DNA of 64,000 nucleotides from Mercurialis annua (GCF_937616625.2 NC_065570.1:67421665-67485664), one strand, 5' to 3'. Counted from the stretch's first letter, positions 49,558 to 62,442 are shown. Program-made: numbers and translations. Notes: generated from the sequence alone by a model not told the origin.

Positions 49558-52500
49558 CTAACCCATGGTGTAAGAAGGGCTTGGTAAGTTAATAACAGTG
49601 CTCTTCACCTTAACCATCATGTTAATGCTGTTGGTAATGCCTTGTGATCCAATCCCACTATCTTTCAAACCCTGTCATCAACAAATCATTCACTTACTTC
49701 TAATTACAACGATTTGTCTAAAATCTCATATTGAAATCGAAATCGAAATCATATTTTTAGTTAAAAGTATGAATGACCGACCTGGAAAGGAAAATGATCC
49801 GGCCCGCGAGCCGGTGCAGAGTTGATCTGAACTGTGCCGGTTTCCATTGCATCACTAATCATTATAGCTTTGTTGATGTCTCTTGTGAATACACAGCCCT
49901 GTTGTTCCATTATAATGTATTAGAATCAAACTTGGAGAAAGAGGGTGCCTATTTTTTGGCCTAATGGATTCTATAATTTTAAATAATATAATTTATGAAA
50001 TTATTTTATTATTTTTAGTAAAAATGAATAAATAATAATAGATTCGATTTAAATTTTATCTGAAATCAAAATTAATATATACCTAAAATTATATTAAAAA
50101 ATATACATTCCTTTTATTTTATTACATTTAATTTAGTTTAATTCGATTCGATATTAAATAAGTAATAAAAGAATAATTATTTTATTTACATTTAAATTTA
50201 TAAGGTGACTTTCTATTTTTGGCATAATGATCATTCGAGCAACACACTCCAGCTTGACCTAATTCGGATTCGGCTCAGCTCATTTGCGCTCTTAATTCAA
50301 ATCGAACAGATTCGAATCAAATCAAATGTTTTCCCTTTTAAATACAAACCAAACAGAGCTTAAATATACAAACTAGTTAATTTGGTGATTCTTTTAAATG
50401 AGTTCACTTTTTTTTATTGATTTTGCACCAAAACTTAATTCAACCATTTTTTAACTTTTAAAATGGACCGGACCAAAAAATCATTTTTTAACCCGAACCA
50501 AATTAAATGTATCAGTTTCATTCGGTCCCCTAATTCAAACTCCAGAGATAAGACGGACGACACAACACTCTCCCAATAAAATAAGGCCTAGAGGATTGAG
50601 AAAGGGGTAAATCTGAATAAGCATAATTTAACATACCTGAAGTCCAAAATTGCTAGCATTGCAATGGTGAATTCCTTCTTCAACAGAATTGATTCTGATA
50701 ACCGGAAGAACCGGACCGAACGGTTCTTCCCAAGCAATCCTCATATCCGGTCTAACATTATCCAACAACAAAGGCCAAATAAGATTGCCTTCTCTCTTAT
50801 ACTCTTGACAAAATGTAGCTCCTTTCTCTTTAGCATCTTTAACAAGCCCTTCAATGAAATTGGCAGATGATTCCGTAACTACCGGAGTAATATCGCAGTC
50901 GTCTTCCGGCGGTCCGACTCTTAATTTTGCGACTTTACTATTGACTTTCTCTACTAGAGCATCAGCAACTGAGTCGATTACTAAAACAACTTTGACTGCA
51001 GTGCATCTTTGTCCACTGTATGAAAATCCTCCTTTTATAATGTTTGATGCTACCAAGTCGAGATCTGCATCGTCCAGGACGATGCAGGCGTCTTTCCCTC
51101 CGAGCTCCATTTGAAGTGGGATCATGCCAGCTTTTTTTGATATTGAGATGCCTGTGTCTCCACCGGTGAAACTGAGCAAAATGTAATAATTGAAGTTTAC
51201 ATTCTAGTTGACAATATTAAACTAAGTGATACGGAAATAGAAACGGAAACAAAATAAAACTGACACCAAAAAATGGTATTTTCGATAATAAAGGATACGA
51301 AATGCAGAAAAATTTGCGAATATTGAAAAATGTAGATGAGAAGAATAGTGCTCGAGAAGGAAAGAATGATCGAAAAAATTAGTGGCAGATTTATAAATTT
51401 TTCATAAGGTGGGAAAAATATAAAGTAGTACTACTAAACATTTTATAGCTATTTTAAAAAGGTAAAATAAAAAATTTAAGAAGGGAGATTTAATTTTTTA
51501 ATTTGAAATGGACAAAATTATGCTATTAAATTCATATTAAGACTGTTGCCTATGTAATGATATATTATATTTAAAATCTCACTGTGTAAAGGAAATTCAT
51601 TTCTGAATTAGAAACAAATATCCATTTTTTTAAAATTGCAGAAGCGCCCCAACATGTTTTGTGTCGATCTCCCAGCATTTCCGTTTCCGAAACAACCGGA
51701 ACGGATGAAACATGGCCACCAGGCGTTTCCGTGCTTTAGAAATGTTCCCGAAATGAAAACAAAAAGATAATTAAATATTTCAAAATATAATTTTGATGTA
51801 CTAATTTCTGACGCTTAAGCATTTCGTTAGGTTCAATGTAGAACAAGGATACTCCTTAATAAGAAAAGGATGAAGAAATAAAGAAATGTAATTACCTAAT
51901 ACAGTTAACACCAGGATGCATAGTAAGGAAGTCACCGATCTCAGAGCCTTTACCAGTCACACAGCTGATTAATCCTTTGGGGAAACCAGCCAAGTGAAAG
52001 CAGTGTACCATATGCAGGCAAGATACAGCACCCTATAATTAAAATAACTTAATCATTTAATTCAGAATATGTTAAATTCCGGTCACTAAAATGAAACAAA
52101 TTAAATTTTTAATGACTAAAATGAATTAATTTAAAAGTTTAGTGGCTCTGTGAATCATTTATCCTGTAAATAAGTTACCTGAGTTGGAGGCTTGAGGACA
52201 ATGGAGTTTCCAGCAATCAATGCAGGACCAATTTTTGAAACAGCAAGATTGACTGGATAGTTAAAGGGTGGAATGGCTAACACCACTCCAAGGGGTACCT
52301 GAATTTTTAATTCAATCATAATTAATTTGATAAAGAAGATGCTATTTAATTCACCATTTTGTATCACCTTAAATGTCCCTACTGTAATAGTATTTCATTC
52401 GTCCAATCCCTTTCAGAAATGTATATTTCAAAACCAACTTTTAATTCATATCAGGTGGATTAAAAAAGATGAATTAAAGAGGATGGTTAAGCATTACTCA

Positions 52501-55500
52501 TTTGATGATTACCATTTTAGGTTAGTCTTATTATACTAATTTTGCACTACATCTTGCAACTTTCATATCCTATATATATACATATTCATGAGCCGAAGTT
52601 GGATGGATTAGAACTAAAACTAATTGGTCTTGTAAGTTTTTAAGGTAAGTTCAAATCCAGCTCAATTTGAAAGGATTTTTATTAGTATTATTTAAATTTT
52701 ACTTAATAACTGGATTTATATAGTTCGGTCAGAAATTTTACATTATAAAATTCAAATTGTTCCATAGAAAATATTTGTTGAAATTAGTCCACCTTGGATT
52801 GATCTGAGTTGACTATGAACCAGTCTAATAACATTTTATAGATGTATGGAAATCAATTCACGTCGAATTGTCAAATTCAGTATAGTTTGATTGTTTAATT
52901 TTGGACATGAAAAAATTCAATTAAGTTTGAATACCAGCTGAAGAGATATGGTCAAATCGGAAAAATCAACCCAATCGACTAGTTTGGTTCAATTTAGTTT
53001 AAATCTTTCTAATTTTTAAAAAATTAATTTGATTTGAATTAAAAAATAAATAAACTTTTCGATTAAGGACAAACGGAGAGCACACCCGTAATGATGAGGG
53101 TCATATATGGAGTAAATTTAGGTGCAAAATTTGTTAGATTTGTTTATTTTAGCAAGTGTGGAAATTGTAAGGCTTACATCATTAACCAATTAATTTGGCA
53201 CTATCTACCTTATGAATACAATGGACATTAATCTTTTTTGTTTTGTTCATCCATTCATTTTTCATCATCATCCCCATAACTCATCAATTTTAAAACTGAC
53301 CATAACAAAAAAGACTCAAATAAGTAAATGTAAATAGTGCTGTTATACCTTAGAAGTGAGACAATACTTTGTTCTGTCATTTCCAGGAAAACTATCAGAA
53401 ACCAAGAATTTGCCTTCTCCAAGAATCCTCACTCCCTCTTCAGCTGTGTAGGAAATTAGATCTCCCGATCTCACAACCTACAACAAATCACAACATTTCA
53501 ACAACTATTTGTATTTCCTCTCATGATTATGCAAAATTCAAGAAAAATACACTAATAACACAATGAAACTAGCTGAGAAAGCGCATTCGGCAGTTCAATT
53601 CAGTTCGGTTAGGTTTGGTTTTTAATTTTATCGAAATATAAAATAGTATTAATATTTCAAAATAAAAAATAAAAAATTATAAACTTAAAAATAGTAAATT
53701 AAGAAATTAAATATTGGATTATTTTTAATGATTATATATATTTTAGCATTTTTTCTGAAACATACATTTTAGCATTTAAACACATGAAAAATTATATTAC
53801 TATAAAAAGTACTTTTTTTAATTAAAATTTAAAATGCAATGAACTGATATTTTTTAAAAAAATTATATAAATAAACCGAACCGATCAGTGGCATAGCTAG
53901 AAAATGTAATTGGGGTGGCAAACTAGGGGTGGGCATGGACCGGTTAACCGGTCCATGAGGGTAATTTGTAAACCGGTCTATTGTAATACGGTTTTTAACA
54001 TTAAAAACCTAAACCTAAAATTTTAAATGGTTAACCGGTAAATTAGTTAACCATAAAAAATGGTTCGGTTTTGCGGTTTTTAACCATATAACCATTAAAA
54101 AAAGATAAATTTTTTAATTCTATTTGATTTTTTAGCAAACAAAAAAAAACTATATAAATTCAAATTATATTAAAAATATAAATCTAAACTATCTTATGAA
54201 TGAATAGTTGAGTCAATGCAAATATTTAAAACTATTATTATTTACAAATAATTTATGAGTAATATTAAAGTTAGGTTTGTATTTTTTGAATTGTTTGTGG
54301 TGTTGTTCACGTCCACTTTCTACTATTTATAGACTTAAATATTACTATTTCTGTTAAGTAAATATTTTAATAAGAAAAACATTTTTCTTTTAAAATATTT
54401 TTATATATAAATTCTCTTAAAATATATAAATATTCCTAAATAAAATATTTGTCAATATATTTTTATATTTAGATTTTATTGTGTATTGATGGAGTCTGCC
54501 TTCTGAACCGGTGAGTGAACCTGCAAAACAGGGTAGAAGCTAACCGGACGGTGGTTGTCCGATTAACTCTCCGATGCTAAAGTCAGTCTAGAGCTTTGAG
54601 CAGCGTTTTTAGTATATGAATGTAATTGTGATTCTAGGCATACCTCGTGCTCCTTTTATAGTAGTCGAATATACCTAGTAGAGTTGTATTAGGCAAGTGA
54701 ATCCTACTTTATAGGGATTCGGCAATATCGTAGGGATTCTCCTGATTTGTCGTGATCTACCTTAATCTGATAAGAGTCCTATTTAGGAACGTCTTCCTAA
54801 ATAGTCGTATCTTCCTAAAGTAGAGCTTATCCTTCCATATGTAGTGTTTGTGTCCAAATAGGACAATATTTCCATATTTAGTCGTTTATCCGAATCCCGG
54901 ACTTGATGCGCTCTCGGCGGATCACGTGGGATTCGGTCTTTATGTCGCTGAATCTAAAGAGATTCGGCATTTCCTTCATATCTTCGGATCTTCAGGGGGA
55001 GTCCGGTATCACCTGAGAGTGGATCTCCTGTAACTCGGCTCCATTATACTTTCAATAGGATTCGGTATCCATCATGTATATTATAAAATCCATATTATTT
55101 TATAGATCATAAAATATATCTTATTAATTATTAAAAATATATGAATATATATATAAACCGGTTAACCGGTTAACCACGGTTTTTAGAAATCCAAAACCTA
55201 AACCGTTGGATCGGTTAATAACATTTTCCGGTTCGATTTTTTGGTTTCGGTTCGGTTAATCGGTTTGACCGGTTTTTTTGCCCACACCTATGGCAAACTA
55301 TAACCGAGGAAATTCTAAATCAACTCTAATCATGGCAGGCGCGCAACTCCCTCTCTGAGCGGCTAGCTCCACCGCTAATACCGATCATTTTGGTTCGGAT
55401 TTGATTAGGAAATATAAAAGAAAATGTGGGAAACATAGTACCTCAGAGACTGCATCTTTAGCTGGTTTAGCAATTTCTTTGACAAGGCACTCAGCAATTG

Positions 55501-56337
55501 GAGCCTTATGCTCCTTCAGAATAGCTGCTGCCTTGTGAAGCAGCTCTGCTCTTTTCCAAAGAGGAGTTCTCGCCCAACTTTTTTGTGCACTTTTTGCTAA
55601 TTCCATCACCTTGTTTACCTCTTCTTGAGAGCAAGCTAACAAAACCACAGTCACCATATTATACTTTTTTTTTTTTACAAAAAGAACTTGTAAACATAAG
55701 AATTTGTAAAGAACTCCCACAATAACCGGAAAAAAATAATGCAGAAATTGATTATGAAGGTATCTAAATTATTAAATGTTTTGCATTTTTTATGACTAAA
55801 CTTTAATTTCTTTTATTTTGATTTTTAAATTTTGATTTTATTTTAAATTAGATTTTTTTAGCTAAAATGCATATATGACAACTGAATTTTATTAGATTTT
55901 TCTTAATAATCCGTCATTTATGAATTTTTTTAGATAAGAGTTTTTAGGTTAAATTATACATACAAGACAAGTTTTTAAGTAAAAGAAAGTAAAATCCGGC
56001 TATTATATATGCATTTTTGGACGAAAACCTCTTAAAGATAAAATTATAAATTAACTAAACTGAAACGACTTAAAGTTTAATGACGAAATTGCAAAAAAAA
56101 AAGAGAAAGATAATGTACCTCCAGGATCAATTACCTCGAAATTCCAAAACGTAAAATTCAGAAAAATTCCATGCAACATATTAAAGATATACCTTGAACC
56201 TTGTAGTGAGTTTTTCTGGTGGTAGGATTGATAATGGCAACAGTTTTTTTAGAAGCTGAGTAGTTCCATTCTCCATCAGAATAATATTTATACACTTCTC
56301 CATCAAAAATCTCGGCAAAAACTCCAGTCCCAGCCAT
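49558..56337 (-). CDS. GAPN: NADP-dependent non-phosphorylating glyceraldehyde-3-phosphate dehydrogenase
   Basis: Eight exons on the minus strand: 56193-56337, 55442-55635, 53349-53477, 52179-52298, 51896-52032, 50637-51171, 49782-49898 and 49558-49671. All junctions keep frame and give 496 residues, the normal length for plant GAPN (ALDH11 family). It oxidises glyceraldehyde-3-phosphate to 3-phosphoglycerate in the cytosol with NADP+, bypassing ATP formation and supplying NADPH. Catalytic residues are present: N169 in [10 protein letters not shown]264 in [10 protein letters not shown] and nucleophile C298 in [11 protein letters not shown]. The start [19 protein letters not shown] and the end SPSYTMG match family ends. 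Intron 2 (53478-55441) is enlarged by nested transposons, and a short copy of exon 2 lies upstream at 57.7 kb. The gene looks fully functional. Confidence 0.97.
53924..55290. mobile_element. hAT-type non-autonomous element nested in GAPN intron 2
   Basis: 1367 bp with ends taggggtgggca and taggtgtgggca (inverted) and a perfect 8-bp target duplication tggcaaac at 53916-53923 and 55291-55298. Subterminal ccggttaaccggt motifs occur at both ends. No transposase is encoded. A 588-bp solo LTR is inserted in it. Confidence 0.92.
54487..55074. mobile_element. Solo LTR nested in the hAT element
   Basis: 588 bp beginning tgatgg and ending ccatca (perfect 6-bp inverted ends), with the 5-bp target duplication tgtat at 54482-54486 and 55075-55079. 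The base composition is visibly higher in G+C than its surroundings. It is consistent with recombination between the two LTRs of a retrotransposon. The element family is unknown, though motifs such as ctccgatgctaaagtcag occur in plant Gypsy LTRs. Confidence 0.88.
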
Positions 56338-56430
56338 GTTTTAAGTAGAGGATGGACGAGTTTAAAGAACAAAAATGGTGAAGGAGCAGATCGGTAGTGG
56401 TGAAGTAGTAAAAGGGAGTGTGTGGTGTGA

Positions 56431-56440
56431 GTTTATATAA
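56431..56440 (-). promoter_or_regulatory. TATA box of GAPN
   Basis: Minus-strand ttatataaac lies about 95 bp upstream of the GAPN start codon. This would place transcription start near 56.40 kb with a 5'UTR of roughly 65-70 nt, normal for this kind of gene. Confidence 0.6.
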
Positions 56441-57664
56441 GGAGAAGGTGAGCCATTGTTTGGATTGTAAGAAAGTTTGTTAGTTGGTGGTTCTAAACGT
56501 GCCATGTTAGCTTTGCGTTTCATTGTTATTTGCTTTGTCGTTTTACACTCTTCTTGTTTTATTTTATTATTGTCATATTTCGAGAAAAAAAACAAGTTCA
56601 AAATGACATGACTTACTTGTACGTATTGGCATTACAAGTGGATAATTCTCCATCCATTGTTGTCCAAATATTTTATTGTTTCTCAAAAACAAAAAAATAT
56701 AGATAAATAAAATGAAAAATATAATACTAATACTGTGGGATGTTTTTTTTTTTTAATAAAAAAAATAATAATTGAAAGAAATAAAAAATGAGAAGGCTAT
56801 AGTTCGATTATTTTCTCTATCATTTTCTTATTATCTTTTTAAAAAAATTAATAATTTGATCATGTTTATCACAAAAGATAATTATTCAACTCCTGCATCC
56901 TCATTTATTTTTATCTTTTTAATTTGTTTATTTTTATTTATTTCAAAGTCTGTTTTTTCTCTCTCTTTTTCTGTTTCTTTTCAATTCTCATATTCTATCT
57001 TTTCTTCTTTTTTGCTAAAGCCACACATCTTTTTATATTTAAATATTGTATATGCTATTTTTGTCACTTTTAATTCTATTACTGAAGAAGATACATTCAA
57101 GATGATGACGCGACATCAATTTTTTTTTTCTCTTTTTGTGCATTTTTTTAAAAAAATTTACATATTAAAATTTACAATTTATTTTCAATTTTATGGTTTG
57201 ATTTTAGATTTATTAGGTTAGACTTCCAATTTTGTTATTGGTTGCTTATGAATTAATATGTGGTGTGATATTTCTTCTTGGTGCTAACAGTAAACGTCGT
57301 AAACTGATTTGTTTATATTTTTTTATTTGATATTTGTTTGTATATACATAATTTAATTACATACAATCTAAATGCTTTTTTAAAATTTTATTTAGTTATT
57401 AGAAGTTAAATCTCAAATGGTTTCATATGTTCATAAGTTTCGCACTTATTTCTACAATGTCTCATTAAGATACATAGAAGTTAATTCCAATTAGTTTCAT
57501 TAGATTTCATACGATTTTAATTCGTTTCAAATTCATAAGAGTTAATTGCGATTTAGTTTTAAATTTATTTACAAAGTTTTTAAAAGTTTTATATGTCTTC
57601 ACTTTATTTTAAAAAGTTTTGTACAAACAGTGAATTTGAATTAGTTTTATAAGGTTTCACACAA

Positions 57665-57725
57665 TACCTCAGAGACTGCATCTCTAGCTGGTTTAGCAAT
57701 TTCTTTGACAAGGCACTCAACAATT
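57665..57725 (-). pseudogene. Duplicated fragment of GAPN exon 2
   Basis: About 60 bp nearly identical to the 3' end of GAPN exon 2, including its splice-donor sequence (compare 55440-55500). Shared blocks include cctcagagactgcatct, agctggtttagcaatttctt and tgacaaggcactca, with about two differences. It is on the same strand, 1.3 kb upstream of the GAPN start. Flanking sequences on either side do not match GAPN introns or the rest of the exon. Confidence 0.9.
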
Positions 57726-57854
57726 TCTTATATAGAAGATATCCCCATTAGTTAATACATCAAATATGCTGACAAAATCGTCGCCTATTAAAAAGTTTTA
57801 AACATTTTGAACTTAATAAATACTTGCATTCCATGAGGCCCTAAAGGGAATGGA

Positions 57855-58016
57855 TCAGAGTATGCAGCCGTTTAAAATTTGGGATCAGAGTTTGCCTCCC
57901 GCGAGAGACCTACACGGCTCGAGTGGGGATTAGTCTGAATGTGGAAGGCTTTAAGGTGTCGTCTCATAGTTGAAACCCGTTCAGGAAACCTCATGTACCC
58001 TGTAGCAAAAAAAAAT
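57855..58016 (+). mobile_element. SINE with perfect 11-bp target duplication
   Basis: 162 bp ending in an A run and flanked by aagggaatgga on both sides (57844-57854 and 58017-58027). Internal segment acctacacggctcgagtggg may include a degenerate B box. A decayed copy in opposite orientation lies at 35565-35690. Confidence 0.88.
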
Positions 58017-58369
58017 AAGGGAATGGAACATTTATAGATCTGTTATTAATTATTTGAAAAAATTACAAGTTAAAATGGAGAATTTATTTTTGATGTACTA
58101 CGTGGCCTATGCGATTGTTGAAAAGATTTCAAGACTCGATTACATTGAATATGTTTGTCGAGATGAAAATTGTTGAGAAAAGATGATTATCTCTACTGCT
58201 GGGTGACCCAAAAAGGGCCGACTTTCAAACGGGCTATTAGATAGATAAGTGTTCCCTTAGTCAGTTCTAAGAAGCGGGTTTGACTATAATTCCTAGTATA
58301 AACATTTTTAAGGTTTAAATCAGTTTGAGAACGGGTGAAGTGTGTTATTAAGAGCTTTAGCATAAATAT

Positions 58370-58500
58370 TATGTCATTATAACTCTACCTTTTCCATGAT
58401 AGAATCAAACTCTCTTTGCTCGTAAACGTAAATTCCATTGATCGAATCACATCTCATTTATGTTGTTGATTGTTTTTTTTTCTTGTTTAGTTTTTATATA
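58370..58500 (+). mobile_element. Possible Copia LTR remnant
   Basis: The segment gctcgtaaacgtaaattcc followed by gatcgaatcacatctc resembles the R/U5 part of plant Copia LTRs (typically a ccgtggacgtaggc...ccgaaccacg pattern). No borders or second LTR were found. Confidence 0.35.
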
Positions 58501-59693
58501 GATTTCTCGTGAAAACAAACATACATATGTTTCTTTTTATAAATAGCAAATTCCTTTTTAATTACTTAATCAATGTTAAACTACCATAAAATAATCAATT
58601 TATTTTAAAAAATTTATTTAGTTTTTTCAGTTCGGTTTATATCAAAATTTAACTTTTCCTCTACTTTTAAAATCAAATCAAATAAAAAAAACTATTTTTT
58701 CATATTATCAAATCAAACTGAACTGATTTTATCTGTTTATTTAATTATTCGATTTGATTCGATTTTACGCATCCTAAATACATAGGCATGGCGTAAATTC
58801 CCATCTTACATGTGAATTAGATAGGAGCTTGTTGCACCCCACTTCATCATTGATATTCAAAGATAATTGGAACTTCCAAACTTAGATGAACATACCACAT
58901 TAATGTATACACAAGATTAGATTAGATTGTGATGATTTCGTTGTGGGCATCTCATTTAGAGGGCATGACTCGTATGAATACCAAAAATTCCTTATCCCCA
59001 AAGTTGTGGTAGTGTTGGTATATGTGACTAAAATCTAACCAAAACCATAACCTTTTATTACTACCATTCCACATAAAATGTTGTGCCACTATTCTAATGT
59101 ATCCTCCTTCCTTACTTTACAAAAAAAATACCAATCCAAAAACGTGATGAATATGTGGGCCAAACCTTTTTTTTAACCAATTGATGGGTGTCAAAGATAA
59201 TGTTGGACCCTGTCTACTTGAAATATAGTCTAACTAATTTCCTCCAAATATACCTATACCTATACATATTCTAATTATTTAAAATTATAAACGATAGTAT
59301 AAATTTACTCTTTTAGCTAACTCTCTCAATTTCTCTACTAATCCCACATACAGGGCTTAAAAAATTATATTATTTGAATTTTAAAATATATGTGCATTAG
59401 ATTTAGTATTTAAAGAATCTGAGTTACACCGAATTTGAATTTATAAATTTAAGTATTATTCAGATAAAACTTAAAAAAAAATATAAATTTGTAACAAAGC
59501 ATTTATTTTCACGAAACTGGTAAAATGCTATGCCCCTGGCAATTGCTTGGACCAAATAACATATATTAAGACAAACGAGTTGTATATCAAACACTATAAG
59601 TGCTGGACAGTAAATTATCAAGGTTGTGAGTTCAAATCCTTGCACACGCTCTTCCTCTCCAATTACATATAAAAAGTATATATATTAAAAAAA

Positions 59694-60002
59694 GGGTTAA
59701 TGTCAAAAAAAATCACGAACTTTACATGTTTTCTCATTTTAATCACGCAGTTTAAATTTTCTCATTTTCATGCACGAACTACCACTTTTTCTCAAATTCA
59801 TGCACGATGCTGAGGTGACACTCATTCATTGGTCTAAAATAACCTCCACCTCAGCGAATTACACCAATGGAGCAGTGACACTTCTGCACCGTGTATGAAT
59901 TTGAGAAAAAGTGATAGTCCGTGTATGAAAATGAAAAAATTTAAACTACGTGATTAAAATGAGAAAACGTCTAAAATTGATTAATTTTTATGACATTAAC
60001 CC
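59694..60002. mobile_element. Mutator-type MITE with perfect 9-bp target duplication
   Basis: Starts gggttaatgtcaaaaaaaat, ends tgacattaaccc, flanked on both sides by ttaaaaaaa (59685-59693 and 60003-60011). It is a close sister of the element at 1622-1931: same termini and interior, including tcaaattcatgcacgatgct. Confidence 0.93.
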
Positions 60003-61189
60003 TTAAAAAAAAGATAATTACATATAAAATATAAAAAAGTTGGCTAGAATTCAAAAGATGTAAAGGTTAGCTAAAACATGGGAAAGTAGGTGGCGGTGGT
60101 GGTGGCTAAGGCAGTGATGGAGAGCCACAAACATATTGATGGATGTCTCTTCGTCTTTAATTTTTTGGACCACACCTTACTTAACTATGGAAATGAGCAA
60201 CAAATTGAACTTTTATTTATGGACCACGCTGCACCATTTCATACAGTCTACTGCTACAAATATCTCACCATGCTCGTAAACTCTCCATCTCTCCACCACA
60301 TATTAACTTTGGCTTTTACTTTAGTTTTATAAAAAAATGAAGCTATAATGTAAATCCGTTTACTTTTTTTTCTTAAGTAATGCTATATAACACTTTTTAG
60401 TTCTTATTAACCCACCTTACTTAATCCGTCTGACGTGACAATTAAATAGTGAATGCATTTAAAGTTGTTTTTTGACATATTCACTTTTGCAGGAGAATTG
60501 GACAAATTAAATACTGCCACGTGAAATGGGTTAAAAAAGATGGTACAAAATGATGGGTTGAATAACATTTTCCTTTTTATTAAGATACATTCATTTTACT
60601 ATCTCGTTAACTCCATCTTTAAATCATTTAAATAAAAAAAAAGCAATTTGACATCATACACTTAATAATAAAATTAGTTGAATTGAAGATGTTAATTGAT
60701 ATAATAAAATACAATTTATTCATTTATATTATTTTCAATCTATATTAGCTTAAATATAGATAAAATATATTTAACATTTTATAATAATTATTTTACAAGA
60801 ATTTAAATAAAAATAATTTAATATAAATGACAATATTAAAATTGACACTAAACCTTTAAAATAAACTAAATCCATATCTTCGTAAAAAAAAACTAAATCC
60901 ATATCAATAACTAAACTAAAAATAAACTCACGATAAAAAAAAATATAAAAACAGGAGTAAAGAATAGCTGAGATCGTTGTAAAATTAAGATCCGTATTAA
61001 AGATAACCCGGTCCAAAATAAATATTTTGACACGAGCTAGGAATAGTTTGGACAATGTTTAAATAAAAAGGTAGATGATCACAAATATTTTTAAACAAAC
61101 AAATATCTTTCATGTAACACACATCTGACACATTTTTCAAATTATAATAGAAAAATACAACTTACCATCACTATAAGGATTTACAAGAA

Positions 61190-61440
61190 AAATCTTACAT
61201 ATCACCCGATCTCTTGTATTTCTTTTAGAGTAAAGCCCTAGGTACATTCTTTTCTCATTTATTATCTCTTTCTCTTCTTTCTCCGTTCTCTTCTCTATAT
61301 TAACTTGAACGTCGAAACAAAAAAATAAAATTTTCTTATGGTATTTTCCGGACGTTTGTTGATCTCTTTTAAATCAGACCCAACTTATAGACCGCCATTG
61401 TCACTCAGTGATTATCACTTGGCGCCATCCGTAAAAATTC
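61190..61440 (+). mobile_element. Possible Gypsy LTR end and primer-binding site remnant
   Basis: At about 61418-61432 the sequence cacttggcgccatccgt matches the primer-binding-site region typical of plant Ty3/Gypsy elements (tggcgcc core). LTR-like sequence with ccctaggtacattctt lies upstream. No internal protein domains follow, so at most this is a fragment. Confidence 0.4.
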
Positions 61441-62442
61441 TTTTCCCAAGTTCGTATTTTTGATTTTTTTATATTTGTGTCTTATTGTAATTATTTTTTG
61501 AACTATTAGGTTGTCCGACGTTGTTGTGTCAAAAAACATTTCTCATGTCATGGAAGGCACATATTTGTTGGCCGCCAACTTGCCCACCTTTCTCATTGCG
61601 AATTGTATATTACCCAGTTAGACTAGTTTGATCAAATATTATTTCATTTAAATTTAAAACCGAATCCTCTCAAATTTTCATAAATTCCGAGTAAAATCAT
61701 TTGATTTTTTTTATTTGACATGAATATAATAATATAATATCTATTTAGATGCATCTAAAATATATTACATAAATCCATCTCAAATTCATATCACATAAAC
61801 GCAACAGTATGAAATCTACCAAACTCAACATCTGATTCATCAGATTAACATTAATTTTTAATTATGATGTTATTTGAATTAAAAAAATCATCAAAAATCT
61901 TCATCGTCTAACTTCTGTGGTAGTTTTTTTAATTCAATATTCTTGTAAATACTTTTAGGTATTTTAAAAATTATTTTCCGTGTTATTATTTTTGTATTTT
62001 TTTCCTCCGATAGTTGGGTAAAATTTCCTAGTTTTGTTTTGGATTTGTGATTTTTCCATCAAATATTGGTTACTGGGCCTAACTTAAAAAGCAGGCCCAA
62101 TCCAAATTATGGTGGGGCAGGCAGGCTAGATTGGAAGAAGGGTTCAGGCTCATTAAAATGGCCCTGTATTCCCATTCTTAACCAAAAAGAAAGAAGGAAA
62201 TTGAGTCAATTGACATTATTCTTTAGGGATATTTTTTATCATTACCAAAAAGTTGGATGGCCTTATGCAACTTTAGCCTTCATTCTATCTTCCCAGAATA
62301 CTGGCTAATGAACTCAACTCTCATATTTTTTTTTCTCTCTAAAAAATAATTAATTTACTACTAATTTGCTATATAACTACTTCCCCTCCCCGGGTGCATT
62401 ATGCCTTTGTTGGGCAGTAAATTGACGGTTTCACATTCAAAT

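Larger units (their letters stand above)
53888..55379. mobile_element. Outer hAT-like element in GAPN intron 2
   Basis: The 8-bp sequence accgatca is directly repeated at 53880-53887 and 55380-55387. Near-terminal inverted sequences are agtggcatagctag (53887-53900) and agcggtggagctag on the other strand at the right end, 10 of 14 identical. After removing the insertion inside it, only about 120 bp remain, so it is MITE-sized. The exact borders are less certain than those of the inner element. Confidence 0.55.
56441..62442. other. Spacer between the divergent GAPN and APO genes
   Basis: GAPN and APO are transcribed away from each other, so both promoters lie here. Contents are a GAPN exon fragment (57.67 kb), a SINE (57.86 kb), LTR-like remnants at about 58.37 and 61.2-61.4 kb, and a MITE (59.69 kb). 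The long frame at 56772-57221 is low-complexity Phe/Ser-rich translation of T-rich DNA. A TATA-like ctatataac at 62369-62377 may serve APO. Confidence 0.5.

Noticed and set aside
54848..55033. 61-codon plus-strand frame
   Set aside because: Entirely within the solo LTR in the GAPN intron.
56772..57221. 149-codon plus-strand reading frame
   Set aside because: Composition is almost entirely Phe, Ser, Ile and Leu from T-rich DNA; no domain and no codon bias.
59540..59660. tRNA-like or SINE-like segment with gagttcaaatccttgc
   Set aside because: Only a B-box-like match; no A box at the right distance, no tail and no duplication.
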